The notes: a model not told the origin generated them from the letters alone. A stretch of 64,000 nucleotides of DNA from Actinomadura pelletieri DSM 43383 (GCF_003634705.1 NZ_RBWU01000001.1:1292980-1356979), one strand, 5' to 3'; positions 9,717-18,090 are shown, counted from the first letter of the stretch. Made by a program: numbers and translations.

Positions 9717-9738
9717 CTCCGAACCGTACCATTTCATA

Positions 9739-9756
9739 TATTATGCTTTCATAATA
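9739..9756. promoter_or_regulatory. Palindromic operator candidate for the MarR regulator
   Basis: TATTATG (9739-9745) and CATAATA (9750-9756) form a perfect 7-base inverted repeat around CTTT, unusually AT-rich for this genome. It overlaps -10-like boxes facing both ways (CATAAT at 9750-9755 on plus, TAATAT at 9743-9738 on minus), as expected for a repressor site shared by divergent genes. Confidence 0.65.
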
Positions 9757-9779
9757 ACTCCAGGTGATGGGAGCCGTCC

Positions 9780-10817
9780 ATGCCGCTATGGCCCGCCGAC
9801 TTCGCAGGCAGGATCGACGAACACACCATCGCCAGCGAGTTGCTCCGCGACAACCCGCTGGGCGACCCCCACGAAAGACCCCTGTGGGTCTACACGCCGC
9901 CGGGCTATGACACCGAGACCGAGCGCCGCTATCCGGTCGTCTACATGCTTCTGGGCTTCACCGGACGGCTCTCGGCCTGGAGCAACCAGCCCGGGGCCTA
10001 CCGCACCTCGATCCCGGTCGCCACCGACGCGATCTTCGCCGCGGGTGGGGCCCCACCCATGATCCTGGTCTTCGTGGACGCCTGGACGACCTACGGCGGC
10101 AGCCAGTACGTCGACTCCGTCGGAACCGGCCGCTACCACTCCTACCTGTGCGAGGAGGTGGTGCCGTGGGTGGACGCCCGCTACCGGACGCTCGCCACCC
10201 GAGACCATCGGGCCATCGCGGGCAAGTCCAGCGGTGGGCTGGGCGCCATGGTCACCTCGATGCTGCGCCCCGACCTGTTCGGCGCGTTCGCCTCCCACAG
10301 CGGTGACTCCCTCTCCGAGGCCCAGTACATTCCGCATTTCCTGGAGGCGGCACGCGACCTGCGCGCCTACGGCGGCGACATCTTCACCTGGTGGGACGAT
10401 TTCCGTTCCCGGATCGCCTTCACCAAAGCGGAGGACCTGCGCCTGCTGGAGATCCTCGCCGTGTCGGCCTGCTTCTCACCCGACGCCGACGGCACCCCCC
10501 TGCTGCCCTTCGATCCGGTCACCGGAGCACTCCGCCCCGGGCCATGGCGACGCTGGCTGGCCTGGGACCCCGTCCGCATGGCACCGGCGCACGGCAAGGC
10601 GCTGCGCTCGATGCGAGCCATCTGGCTCGACGCCGGAACCCGCGACGAATGGTTCCTCGACCTCGGCGCCCTGGCCTTCCGCGAGGCCTTGGACAAGGCC
10701 GGCGTCCCGCGGAACTCCGTGCACTTCGAACTCTTCGAGGCGGGCCACCACGCCATCGAATACCGCCACCCCCAAGCCCTGACCTGGCTCGCCCACCACC
10801 TCGCCCCCACCGCGTGA
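9780..10817 (+). CDS. Esterase of the PF00756 (esterase D / mycolyltransferase-like) alpha/beta-hydrolase group
   Basis: A 345-residue protein. The nucleophile elbow is AGKSSGG with Ser at about residue 150. The C-terminal catalytic His is probably in FEAGHHAIEYRH, and an acidic residue is expected near LDAGTRDEWF. The N-terminal half contains the usual YPVVYMLLGFTG oxyanion-hole region. No signal peptide is seen, so it is probably cytoplasmic, unlike the secreted mycolyltransferases with the same fold. The start has GGGAG seven bases upstream. It is divergently paired with a MarR gene, so the substrate may be the MarR ligand or a related ester. Confidence 0.88.
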   Translation: MPLWPADFAGRIDEHTIASELLRDNPLGDPHERPLWVYTPPGYDTETERRYPVVYMLLGFTGRLSAWSNQPGAYRTSIPVATDAIFAAGGAPPMILVFVDAWTTYGGSQYVDSVGTGRYHSYLCEEVVPWVDARYRTLATRDHRAIAGKSSGGLGAMVTSMLRPDLFGAFASHSGDSLSEAQYIPHFLEAARDLRAYGGDIFTWWDDFRSRIAFTKAEDLRLLEILAVSACFSPDADGTPLLPFDPVTGALRPGPWRRWLAWDPVRMAPAHGKALRSMRAIWLDAGTRDEWFLDLGALAFREALDKAGVPRNSVHFELFEAGHHAIEYRHPQALTWLAHHLAPTA

Positions 10818-10827
10818 ACGCCGCTCC

Positions 10828-11415
10828 TCACCGATCACGAGGGAGCGGCGCGGACGTGGATGCCGCCGTGCCGAGGACGGCCTGGCAGGTTGTGGTGATG
10901 AGGTCGTCCACGTGGGGCGGTGGTGGACGGCCGTCGGCGAGGTGGCGTCGGACGGCGCCGTAGGGGACGTCCACCGTGGCGAACACGAGTCGTTCCCGGT
11001 CGATGTCGGGGTGGCGGGCGGCGAAGGCCGTCAGGGCGTCCGTGGCCCGGGTGTTCAGGTCTTCGGTGAGTTCGGGAGGCCAGGAGGCGGCCAGGTCCTG
11101 GCGCCGGTAGAGGAGCAGGACCGCGGCCTCGTCCATGTGCAGGCGACACCATCGGGGCGTGTGCAGCGCGGCGGCCTCGGGGTCGTCTTCGTCCAGGGCC
11201 GTGGCGAAGCCCTCCTGGAAGCGGCGCACGGTACGGGTCCAGAGGGTCGCCAGGATCAGGTCGCGTGAGCCGAACCGGTGGTAGAGGGAGCCGGACGGGG
11301 CGCCCAGCCGCCTGGCGATCGCGGAGATCGTGACCGCTCCGGGTCCGCTCTCGGCCGTGATCGCCAGGGCCGCGTCGAGGATCTGGTCCCGGCTGAACTT
11401 GGCGGGTCTCCCCAC
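10828..11415 (-). CDS. TetR/AcrR-family transcriptional regulator
   Basis: A 195-residue repressor with a classic N-terminal helix-turn-helix (residues ~8-55: ILDAALAI, AVTISAIARRLGAPSGSLYHRFGSRDLI). The C-terminal ligand domain is less conserved, as usual. It is divergent from the SnoaL-like gene with 64 bases between them, so it probably controls that gene and itself. It is convergent with the esterase gene. Confidence 0.9.
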   Translation of the reverse strand: MGRPAKFSRDQILDAALAITAESGPGAVTISAIARRLGAPSGSLYHRFGSRDLILATLWTRTVRRFQEGFATALDEDDPEAAALHTPRWCRLHMDEAAVLLLYRRQDLAASWPPELTEDLNTRATDALTAFAARHPDIDRERLVFATVDVPYGAVRRHLADGRPPPPHVDDLITTTCQAVLGTAASTSAPLPRDR

Positions 11416-11440
11416 GCGGACTCCCCTCGGGGTGATGCTA

Positions 11441-11467
11441 ATCTAATTCTAGAACGGCTTCTCTAAA
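11441..11467. promoter_or_regulatory. Possible TetR operator in the divergent intergenic region
   Basis: An AT-rich stretch contains the 8-base palindrome TTCTAGAA at 11447-11454 and a related half site TTCTCTAA about ten bases further on. On the minus strand TAGAAT and TAGATT could be -10 boxes. The position between the TetR gene and its neighbour is the main support. Confidence 0.35.
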
Positions 11468-11479
11468 AAGGTGGTGCCC

Positions 11480-11884
11480 ATGAGTGCCGACTCGGACGTC
11501 GTCGCCCGTTTCTACAGTGCCGCGCAGGAGGGCGATGCGGCGGGAATCCTGGAGGTTCTCCATCCGCGTTTCGAGGCGCACACCGCGCCTGGCCTGCCGT
11601 GCGGGGCCGGTGGAACCTTCCAGGGGCCCCGGGAGACGCTCGCCCGGGTGTGGGGAGCGGTGTTCGCCGAGTACGACACCGCCCCCTTCGCGGAGAGCCG
11701 GCACGAGACGACCGACGGCATGGTCGTGGTGACCGGCCGGTACCGGGGCAAGGCGCGGGGCACCGGACGGGCGTACGAGGCCGAGTTCGTCCATCTGTGG
11801 CGGGTGACCGACGGTCGGATCTCCTGGCTGCACCAGTACACCGACACCGTTCCCTGGCACGAGGCGCTGGAGCCGACCGGCTGA
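11480..11884 (+). CDS. SnoaL-like / NTF2-fold protein
   Basis: A 134-residue single-domain protein with the pattern of the SnoaL/ketosteroid-isomerase-like fold: an N-terminal helix VVARFYSAAQEGDAAGILEVL, then LHPRFEAH and FQGPRETLARVWGAVF, followed by strands ending in FVHLWRVTDGRISWLHQYTDT. Such proteins act as cyclases, isomerases or small-ligand binders, and the function cannot be told from sequence. The ATG at 11480 has AAGGTGG about seven bases upstream; two in-frame GTGs just before it overlap that site and are less likely. It is probably the target of the divergent TetR regulator. Confidence 0.8.
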   Translation: MSADSDVVARFYSAAQEGDAAGILEVLHPRFEAHTAPGLPCGAGGTFQGPRETLARVWGAVFAEYDTAPFAESRHETTDGMVVVTGRYRGKARGTGRAYEAEFVHLWRVTDGRISWLHQYTDTVPWHEALEPTG

Positions 11885-11909
11885 CGTGGCTTCCCGGGCC
11901 CCGAGACTC

Positions 11910-12755
11910 TCAGCCCCTGGGATGGTGGCGGCTGATGTTGCCTTCCAGGAGCGCCAACGATTCCTTGACGCCGACGGCGCCGGGCGCCATCTCGGGCAGC
12001 CGACCGTTGTCGCGCTTGAGCCCGAGCAGGGCCTCGTCCATGGCGGTCTGGGCCGCGAACAGGCACGGGGTGCTGTAGATCGCGACGTTCACGCCGAGTT
12101 CGGCCAGCTCGGGTAGCGAGAGGCGCGGTGACCTGCCTCCCGCGATCTGGTTGAACAGCAGCGGCTTGCCGCCGATGACCTCACGGGCCCGCCGGATCCA
12201 CTCGACGCTGCGAACGCCGTCGATCAGGACGACGTCCGCGTCGGTGTGCGCCAGTGCCTTGGCGCGCAGCAGGACCTCCTCCTCGTCGGTGGCGTCGGTG
12301 CGGGCGACCACGACGAGATCACGCCGGGTCTTCAACACCATGTCGAGCTTGGTCAGGTACTCCTCCAGCGGCAGGATCCGCTTGCCGTCGACATGGCCGC
12401 AGCGCCGGGGCCGCTGCTGGTCCTCCAGGATCACGCCGGACGCGCCGATCATTTCGAGGTGTTCGACGACGTGGCAGGCGACCTCCGGGTCGCCGTAGCC
12501 GTCGTCGATGTCCACCAGCAGGTGCTCGCCGGGGAAGGCGAGCCGCAGCCGCTGCACGAACGCCACCATGTCAGGCCAGGCGATGAAGCCGATGTCGGGC
12601 AGTCCGTAGTGGGACGCCGCGAACCCGAAGCCCGACACGAAGAGCCCGTCGTAGTGCTTCGCGGCGACGGAGGCGGAGAACATGTCGAACACCCCGATCA
12701 GTGGGGTGACCCTCTCCGACAGGATCTCTCGTCTTAGCTCGGCTCCGTACTTCAC
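11910..12755 (-). CDS. Isocitrate lyase / PEP-mutase superfamily lyase
   Basis: A 281-residue (beta/alpha)8 enzyme. It shows the metal site in LLVDIDDGYGD, the SGFGFAASHYGLPD substrate loop, the gating loop RRCGHVDGK with the Cys used as acid/base in isocitrate and methylisocitrate lyases, and VVVARTDA. The intact CGH loop argues for a C-C lyase (methylisocitrate- or dimethylmalate-lyase-like) rather than a PEP mutase, but the substrate is not fixed by sequence. The start is the GTG at 12755, with GGGAGG six to seven bases upstream; a longer frame to 12779 would bury that site. It stands alone, convergent with the SnoaL-like gene. Confidence 0.85.
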   Translation of the reverse strand: MKYGAELRREILSERVTPLIGVFDMFSASVAAKHYDGLFVSGFGFAASHYGLPDIGFIAWPDMVAFVQRLRLAFPGEHLLVDIDDGYGDPEVACHVVEHLEMIGASGVILEDQQRPRRCGHVDGKRILPLEEYLTKLDMVLKTRRDLVVVARTDATDEEEVLLRAKALAHTDADVVLIDGVRSVEWIRRAREVIGGKPLLFNQIAGGRSPRLSLPELAELGVNVAIYSTPCLFAAQTAMDEALLGLKRDNGRLPEMAPGAVGVKESLALLEGNISRHHPRG

Positions 12756-12884
12756 TCTCGCCTCCCGCGTCGGCGACACAGTGTCCGTGCGTAGTTACTC
12801 ACAGTACTGGCAAAGGGGGTGGCGGGTAAGGCGATTCCGACGACAAGGCCGGAGCGGCCGTCGTTCGGGTGGTGGCAGGGGCGC

Positions 12885-13361
12885 TCAGTCGTCGGTCAGG
12901 TGGTATTTCATGCCCATGTGGGACGGGCGAAAGCCGATCTTCTGGTAGAAGCGGATGGCGTCGGGGCGCTGGCGGTCGGTGGTGAGCTGGACGACGCGGC
13001 AGCCCCGGGCCCGTGCCCGGTCGATGGCCCAGGTGATCAGTTTCTGGCCGAGGCCGATGCCGCGGTGGTCGGCGGCCACGCGGACGCCCTCGATCTGGGC
13101 GCGTTCGGCGCCGGTGTAGGTGAGGCCGGGGATATAGGTGAGCTGCAGCGTGCCGGCGATCTCGCCGGCGATCTCGGCGACGATCACCGCGTTGTTGGGG
13201 TCCTTTTCGATCGTCGCGAAGGCGGTGAAGTAGGCGTCCGGAATCTCGTCCCCCGGCGTTTCGCGGGTCGCTCCCAGGGGATCGTCGGCGAGTAGCCGGA
13301 CGATCCGGGGCAGGTCGTCCACCGTCGCCTCGCGGAAGGTCACTTCTTGATCACGCCTCAC
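12885..13361 (-). CDS. GNAT-family N-acetyltransferase
   Basis: A 158-residue acetyltransferase. The acetyl-CoA loop is VAADHRGIGLGQKLI (R/Q-x-x-G-x-G/A type), followed by ARGCRVVQLTTDRQRPDAIRFYQKIGFRPS, the usual C-terminal part. The acceptor is unknown. I place the start at the GTG at 13361 because TAACCT lies exactly seven bases upstream, fitting a leaderless transcript; the frame itself reaches back to 13400. It is divergent from whiB with a double palindrome between them. Confidence 0.85.
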   Translation of the reverse strand: MRRDQEVTFREATVDDLPRIVRLLADDPLGATRETPGDEIPDAYFTAFATIEKDPNNAVIVAEIAGEIAGTLQLTYIPGLTYTGAERAQIEGVRVAADHRGIGLGQKLITWAIDRARARGCRVVQLTTDRQRPDAIRFYQKIGFRPSHMGMKYHLTDD

Positions 13362-13409
13362 GTCGCACAGGTTATCCGCACGCTGACTTGCAAGGTTCAC
13401 GAACGTCTT

Positions 13410-13434
13410 GTAGTACTACGTGTTGTAGTACTAC
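13410..13434. promoter_or_regulatory. Two copies of the palindrome GTAGTACTAC between the GNAT and whiB genes
   Basis: GTAGTACTAC occurs at 13410-13419 and again at 13425-13434, a 15-base period. Read across the middle, TACTAC-N5-GTAGTA also forms an inverted repeat, similar in style to BlaI/MecI-family operators. A dimer or tetramer repressor bound here could control whiB, the acetyltransferase or both. The symmetry is plain; the regulator's identity is inference. Confidence 0.65.
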
Positions 13435-13497
13435 GTTGAGTGAGACGATCCGACCGACGGACTGCCGGTGGTCTCCTCGCCGCGCAGGGAGAAGCCA

Positions 13498-13827
13498 ATG
13501 CACAACACCGAGAACGAGGAACACTGGAGCGACCACGCGATCTGCCGCGGTGCCGACCCCGACCTGTTCTTCCCGATCGGCTACTCCGCGCCCGTGCTCA
13601 AGGCGCAGGAGGACGCGGCCAAGGCGATCTGCGCGAACTGTCCGGTGAAGGCCGACTGCCTGGCCTGGGCGCTGCGGGTGGGCGAGCCCGACGGCATCTG
13701 GGGCGGGACCACGCCCGAAGAGCGCCGCTACCTGCGGCGGACGGCCGACGCTCCCGCCCGGCGGCCGCTGCCGGTCATCGTCGTCCGGGGTGACGCCTCG
13801 GAGTCGGAGCACGCGTCCGCCGCCTAG
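13498..13827 (+). CDS. WhiB-family iron-sulfur transcriptional regulator
   Basis: A 109-residue Wbl protein. The four cysteines that hold the [4Fe-4S] cluster are at about residues 16, 45, 48 and 54 (ICRGADPDLFFP; CANCPVKADC). They are followed by the GIWGG turn and the basic ERRYLRR DNA-contact segment. Wbl proteins work with the principal sigma factor. Which Wbl class this is cannot be settled here; the overall form is WhiB1/WblE-like with a slightly longer tail. The ATG has GGGAGAA just upstream. A duplicated palindrome lies 64-88 bases before the start. Confidence 0.95.
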   Translation: MHNTENEEHWSDHAICRGADPDLFFPIGYSAPVLKAQEDAAKAICANCPVKADCLAWALRVGEPDGIWGGTTPEERRYLRRTADAPARRPLPVIVVRGDASESEHASAA

Positions 13828-13892
13828 CAGGCACCTTCTGGACGTCCCGCGCGTTGACCGTGCAGGGGAACCCGGAACTACGGTGGACTGAT

Positions 13893-14492
13893 ATGAGCTA
13901 TACCCCCGACACGCAACGCTCCACAGGGCTGGCCAAGCACGGCGCGCGAGCGCTCTCGGCGGCGGTCCTGATCGGATCGGTGACCGCGGTCATGTGGGTC
14001 CTGGAGGCGTTCGACTACACGGCCAACGGGTGGTTCGACCGGTTCGGCGTCCAGCCCAGGGACGTCGGCGACCTCCCGGACATCTTCACCGCGCCGTTCA
14101 TGCACGGCGGGTTCGGGCACCTGATGGCCAACACGATCCCGTTCGTGATCCTCGGGTTCATCGCGGCCGCCCGGGGCGTCCCCAAGTTCCTGGTCGCCAG
14201 CCTGATCGTCATCGTGGTCGGCGGCCTCGGCGTGTGGTTCACCGGCTCCGCCAACACCCTCGGCTCCAGCATCCTGATCTTCGGCTTCTTCGGTTACCTG
14301 CTCGGTCGTGGGATCTTCGAGCGGCGGGTCGCCGACCTCTTGATCGCCGTCGCGGTCGTCGCCGTGTACGGGACGATGCTGCTCGGCGTCCTGCCCGGCG
14401 AGCCCGGCATCTCCTGGCAGGGCCACCTGTTCGGGCTGATCGGCGGTGTCCTCGGCGCCTGGTTCCTGCGCCGCCGCGCTAGCTCGGCCTGA
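13893..14492 (+). CDS. Rhomboid-family intramembrane serine protease
   Basis: A 199-residue polytopic membrane protein with about six hydrophobic helices. Family marks are the HLMAN motif (residues 76-80), the catalytic Ser in LGSSILIFGFFGYL (Ser ~126) and the catalytic His in WQGHLFGLIGG (His ~178). The usual GxSG box is here GSSI, with the last Gly replaced, which is uncommon. The ATG at 13893 has GGTGGA just upstream, and a TACGGT box eight bases before could also give a leaderless message. Its last 14 bases overlap the convergent SDR gene. Confidence 0.9.
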   Translation: MSYTPDTQRSTGLAKHGARALSAAVLIGSVTAVMWVLEAFDYTANGWFDRFGVQPRDVGDLPDIFTAPFMHGGFGHLMANTIPFVILGFIAAARGVPKFLVASLIVIVVGGLGVWFTGSANTLGSSILIFGFFGYLLGRGIFERRVADLLIAVAVVAVYGTMLLGVLPGEPGISWQGHLFGLIGGVLGAWFLRRRASSA

Positions 14493-15225
14493 CGGTCACG
14501 TCGGAGACCACGGCGTCCCGCGGCGTCTCCAGGGCGGAGACGAGGACACGGGCCACCGTTGTGGGGGCGGCGAAGTCGTCCTCGGCGTAGGGGTGGCCCT
14601 CCTGCGCGCGGACCTTCCGCTGCATCTCGGTGGCCGTCCGCCCCGGGTAGACGGTCGTGACGCGCAGCGACGGTTCCTCGGCGCGCAACGAGTCGGCGAG
14701 GGCGCGCAGGCCGAACTTGCTCGCCGCGTACGCCGACCACTCGGGGTTGGCGCGCAGACCCGCGGTCGAGTTGACGAAGACGACATGCCCCTCGGCGGCG
14801 CGCAGCGCGGGCAGGAGCAGGCGGGTCATCTCCGCGGCGGACACGAGGTTCACCGACAGATGCTGGATCCACTCGACCGCCTCCATGTCGGCGACCGGCG
14901 CGAGGTGCACCATGCCCGCCGCGTGGACGACGCCGTCCAGCCGCGCCGGAAGCCCGGCCGCCGCGAGGGACGCCTCGATGCGCAGCGGCTCCGTCAGGTC
15001 CAGCGGGATCGTGGTGACGGACGCGTTCCGCCGCCCGGACATGACCGCGCCCGGATCGATGACCTGGGTCGGGGCGTGCGCGGCGCCGCGCAGCCGCGCG
15101 GCCAGCCGGTCGAGGCGTTCGGTGGAACGGCCGGTGAGGACGAGGTCATGCCCGCGTTCGCGGAGCAGCTCGGCGACGGCCGTTCCGATGCCGCCGGTCG
15201 CCCCCGTGATCAGATACGTGCCCAT
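14479..15225 (-). CDS. Short-chain dehydrogenase/reductase (SDR)
   Basis: A 248-residue Rossmann enzyme beginning MGTYLITGATGGIG, the TGxxxGIG nucleotide site. The HAAGM motif, catalytic Ser in VNSTAG and YAASK active site follow, then the PG motif in TVYPGRTATEM. The Arg in TGRSTERLDRL suggests NADP(H). The frame runs back to 15573, but only the ATG at 15225 gives a normal SDR N-terminus. The substrate cannot be read. It overlaps the rhomboid gene tail-to-tail. Confidence 0.92.
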   Translation of the reverse strand: MGTYLITGATGGIGTAVAELLRERGHDLVLTGRSTERLDRLAARLRGAAHAPTQVIDPGAVMSGRRNASVTTIPLDLTEPLRIEASLAAAGLPARLDGVVHAAGMVHLAPVADMEAVEWIQHLSVNLVSAAEMTRLLLPALRAAEGHVVFVNSTAGLRANPEWSAYAASKFGLRALADSLRAEEPSLRVTTVYPGRTATEMQRKVRAQEGHPYAEDDFAAPTTVARVLVSALETPRDAVVSDVTVRPS

Positions 15226-15287
15226 GGCGTTCCATTCTGGTCGGTCCCCTATCGAAATGGACGCCGGGGCCCCTCCGCGGGTTCGGT

Positions 15288-16751
15288 TCAGTTGGACGCG
15301 GGTCGCAACACCCGCGTCGCGCCCGCGATGAGCGCGGTCGCGAGGACCCAGCCCGTCGTCACGAGCCCGTACGCCACCCAGCGGGACCAGTTCACGGCGT
15401 CGTACGACAGTTGCTGCCCGAACGTGTCGAGCGGTATCAGCAGGTCCAGGGTGTAGATCAGCGCGTGGAAGGCGGGCAGTTCGTCCTTGGGTTTGACGGG
15501 ACGCGGTTCCTCGATGGAGAACACGGTCGTCCCGATGGCGAGGAGCGCCGCGAACCAGGCGGCGGCGAGCCACGGCCGGTAACCGTAACCGACCGTCCAG
15601 TCAAGGAGCTGGTTGTACGCCCGCCCGACCGGGTGCAGGCCGCGGCGCCGGGCGCGGAGCTTGGCGAGCTGCACCTTGCGGGCGAGGTCGTCGTGGCCGA
15701 TGCCGTGGTACCAGGCGGCGAGCTGCTCGTACGGCTGGAGATGGAACTCGGGGTCGCGGGACACCCAGCTCAGCCGGTCCTTGAACTCCGCGCCGCGCAG
15801 TGTCTCGTACGTCATGCCGTTCAGGTACAGCTCGTCCGGCCATACGTGCGCCCGGTCCATGATCAGGGAGATTCGGGAGTACGACAGCGACACCCGGCCC
15901 TTGATCTTTTCCGCGGGCAGCAACAGCAGCTCGTCGGCCTGCATGTGGCTGGCGTGCAGCGCCATACGGGCGGGGTCGCCGGAGTCGAGACGCGCCCGGG
16001 AGAACGACAGGATGCCGTTGAACCGGCTGCTGCGCAGCCGCATGGTCCCGAGCGCGGTGAAGCCTTGGCTGAACTCGGCGGTGTCCTCGACGACCATGTT
16101 CTGCCCGTCGAAGGCGAGACGCCCGGGATTGCTGAGCGTCGCGCGCTCCATGAACAACCCGCCGCTGAAGCGCGCCCCCACGAGCCGGATCCCGCCGGTG
16201 ATCCGCGCGTCGCGGGCGAACACGCCCGCGTCCACGACGAGACCCCCACTGAAGAAGGCCCATTTGTCCGGATCGGTCACGGTGATCTCGATGCCGTTCA
16301 TCCGCAGCCCACCGCTGATGTGGGCGCGCGGCAGCCGTATCTCGCCGTGGACGACCGAGCCCGACAGGCTGACATAGCCGTCGGCGCGGAGGCCACCGCC
16401 GTCGAACCCCGGCATCCAGCAGTCGGAGAACCGGAGTTGGCGGGTCTCGGCGTTGGAGAAGTCGGGTTCCTCGACGAGCCGGCACTGTTCCAGCCGTAGC
16501 TCGTGCTCGACCGTCCCGCCGGAGACGTCGATCCGTCCCAGCACGTAGGCGCCGCGTAGGCGGACCGCGGCCACGCAGCCGGGACGTGCCTCGTCCGCGC
16601 CGAGGAGCAGTTGGGTGATGACCTCGGCGCGGATCATTCGGTCGGGGAGCGGCCCGTCGGGACGGTCCTCGCCGAGGACGACGGTGGCGCCGGTCGAGAA
16701 CGCGGCCCAGAGGCGACGTTCGGCGTTGTTGAGGCCGGGGGGCTGGGGCAC
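15288..16751 (-). CDS. Beta-helix-type repeat protein with C-terminal membrane domain (paralogue 2)
   Basis: A 487-residue protein. After a start resembling LTPAERRLW (here LNNAERRLWAAF) come ~14 imperfect ~20-residue repeats such as ISGGLRMNG, ITGGIRLVGARFSGGLFMERATL and FNGILSFSRARL, which should form a solenoid like pentapeptide proteins. A linker (QPYEQLAAWYHGIGHDDLARKVQLAKLRARR) leads to GYGYRPWLAAAWFAALLAIGTTVF and two more hydrophobic segments around FHALIYTLDLLIPLDTFGQ. Relatives are often labelled 'membrane-associated oxidoreductase', but no cofactor site is visible. The start is GTG, with GAGGG close upstream. The function is unknown. Confidence 0.8.
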   Translation of the reverse strand: MPQPPGLNNAERRLWAAFSTGATVVLGEDRPDGPLPDRMIRAEVITQLLLGADEARPGCVAAVRLRGAYVLGRIDVSGGTVEHELRLEQCRLVEEPDFSNAETRQLRFSDCWMPGFDGGGLRADGYVSLSGSVVHGEIRLPRAHISGGLRMNGIEITVTDPDKWAFFSGGLVVDAGVFARDARITGGIRLVGARFSGGLFMERATLSNPGRLAFDGQNMVVEDTAEFSQGFTALGTMRLRSSRFNGILSFSRARLDSGDPARMALHASHMQADELLLLPAEKIKGRVSLSYSRISLIMDRAHVWPDELYLNGMTYETLRGAEFKDRLSWVSRDPEFHLQPYEQLAAWYHGIGHDDLARKVQLAKLRARRRGLHPVGRAYNQLLDWTVGYGYRPWLAAAWFAALLAIGTTVFSIEEPRPVKPKDELPAFHALIYTLDLLIPLDTFGQQLSYDAVNWSRWVAYGLVTTGWVLATALIAGATRVLRPASN

Positions 16752-16815
16752 GGACCCTCTTTCCAGATGGAGATCCCCTCCACGATCGTCCTCGCGGAGG
16801 GGATCTCACGGACGG

Positions 16816-17601
16816 TCAGAAGAAGCCGCGGCGTCGTCCGGCGGCCTGGAGGAAGCCGTCGAGTTCCTGCTCCCAGTTGGTGTTGTCGACGGTCGCGTAG
16901 TCCACGGTGAACCGGCTGAACGCGTCATGGCCTTCGGTGAACGCACCGCCCCGCTTGTCCAGCTCCAGTACGACCTCCATGGACTGCGGGTACGACACGA
17001 ACGTCACTTCGAGCTGCTTGATGCCGCGTGCGTACCTGCTCGGCGGATAGAACTCGATCTCCTGGTAGAAGGGCAGTTCCTGGTGGACGCCCCAGATGCG
17101 GCCCTTCTCGCAGTCGGCGTTGCGGAACTGGAAGCCGAGGTTGGAGAACGCCGCCAGGATGCGCTCCTGCGCGGGCAGCGGGTGGATGGCGATCGGGTCG
17201 AGGTCGCCCGGGTCGAGCGCGCCCGCGACCTCCAGCTCGGTGGCGAGCCCGACCGTGGTGCCGTGCAGCGGGTGCCCGTACATGTGCGTGAGAGGCGCCT
17301 CCCACGGGATGGGGAACTGGAACGGGATGCTGTAACGGGCGCCGTCGTCCAGTTCGAAGGCCCCGGCCACCTGCAGCTTGGAGTACTCCAGGTTGGTGGT
17401 GTACTCGTTGTCGCCCGACTCGATCTCGACTTTGGTGCGCAGCGCGAGGTTGACCGCCTTGATGTCGGAGTCGTGCTGGCCGCCGATGATGGCGATCTCG
17501 CCGGTGACGACACCACCGGGCGTGGTGTTGGGGTCGTGCAACGTCGTTTCGATCGATGGGCCGCCGATGCCCATCGCCTTGCGGATCTTCTTGAAGACCA
17601 A
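16816..17601 (-). CDS. Spo0M-like sporulation-control protein
   Basis: A 261-residue arrestin-like protein beginning VFKKIRKAMGIGGPSIETTL, the N-terminus typical of the SpoOM family. It continues with TPGGVVTGEIAIIGG, NLEYSKLQVAGAFELDDG and PFQFPIPWEAPLTH. In Bacillus Spo0M affects sporulation and cell-cycle timing; in actinomycetes the role is not defined. The TTG at 17601 is chosen because GGGAGGA lies seven bases upstream and the resulting N-terminus matches relatives. It is a single gene between the repeat membrane protein and the guanidine exporter. Confidence 0.9.
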   Translation of the reverse strand: MVFKKIRKAMGIGGPSIETTLHDPNTTPGGVVTGEIAIIGGQHDSDIKAVNLALRTKVEIESGDNEYTTNLEYSKLQVAGAFELDDGARYSIPFQFPIPWEAPLTHMYGHPLHGTTVGLATELEVAGALDPGDLDPIAIHPLPAQERILAAFSNLGFQFRNADCEKGRIWGVHQELPFYQEIEFYPPSRYARGIKQLEVTFVSYPQSMEVVLELDKRGGAFTEGHDAFSRFTVDYATVDNTNWEQELDGFLQAAGRRRGFF

Positions 17602-17731
17602 GGTCCGTCCTCCCGTGTCCGAGCACCTCGGGCGCTCTCTCGTCCCATAGACGCTGTTACGGGAGATTACGTTCCTCAATCCGCTTCTGACCTGCGAAAC
17701 GCCGGTCCGACCGTTGTTCCGTTTCCGTTGT

Positions 17732-18055
17732 TCAGTGGCCGCCGCCCGCGAGATTGAGGCCGACGACGCCGATGACGATGAAGGCCAGCGCGGCGATCCT
17801 GAGCGCGGAGACCTGGTCGCCGAGGACGACCATGCCCAGCGTCGCCGTGCCGACCGCGCCGATCCCGACCCACACCGCGTAGGCGGTACCGACGTCCAGG
17901 TTCTTCAGGGCCAGGCTGAGGAGGCCGAAACTGGTCACGGCGAAGACGACGAAACCGACGGACGCCAGGGGCTCGGTGAAGCCCCTGGCGCCCTTCAGGC
18001 ACAGGGCCATCGCGACCTCGAAGAGGCCGGCGGCGATGACGAGGATCCAGGCCAT
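17732..18055 (-). CDS. gdx: SMR-family guanidinium exporter (Gdx/SugE type)
   Basis: A 107-residue, four-helix small multidrug resistance protein starting MAWILVIAAGLFEVAMAL with the essential Glu at position 13. The motifs LKGARGF, SLALKNLDVGTAYAVWVGIGAVG and VVLGD are those of the SugE/Gdx branch, which exports guanidinium in exchange for protons as a dimer. An upstream guanidine-III riboswitch on the same strand supports this substrate over quaternary ammonium drugs. The start ATG at 18055 has GGGAG about seven bases upstream; the open frame extends further but through the riboswitch. Confidence 0.93.
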   Translation of the reverse strand: MAWILVIAAGLFEVAMALCLKGARGFTEPLASVGFVVFAVTSFGLLSLALKNLDVGTAYAVWVGIGAVGTATLGMVVLGDQVSALRIAALAFIVIGVVGLNLAGGGH

Positions 18056-18090
18056 GGCGTGCTCCCGGTGAACGAGACGACTACGGTCAC

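Noticed and set aside
15288..16751. Label 'membrane-associated oxidoreductase' for the solenoid proteins
   Set aside because: The label is common in databases, but I see no cofactor or redox motif; the sequence shows repeats and membrane helices only.
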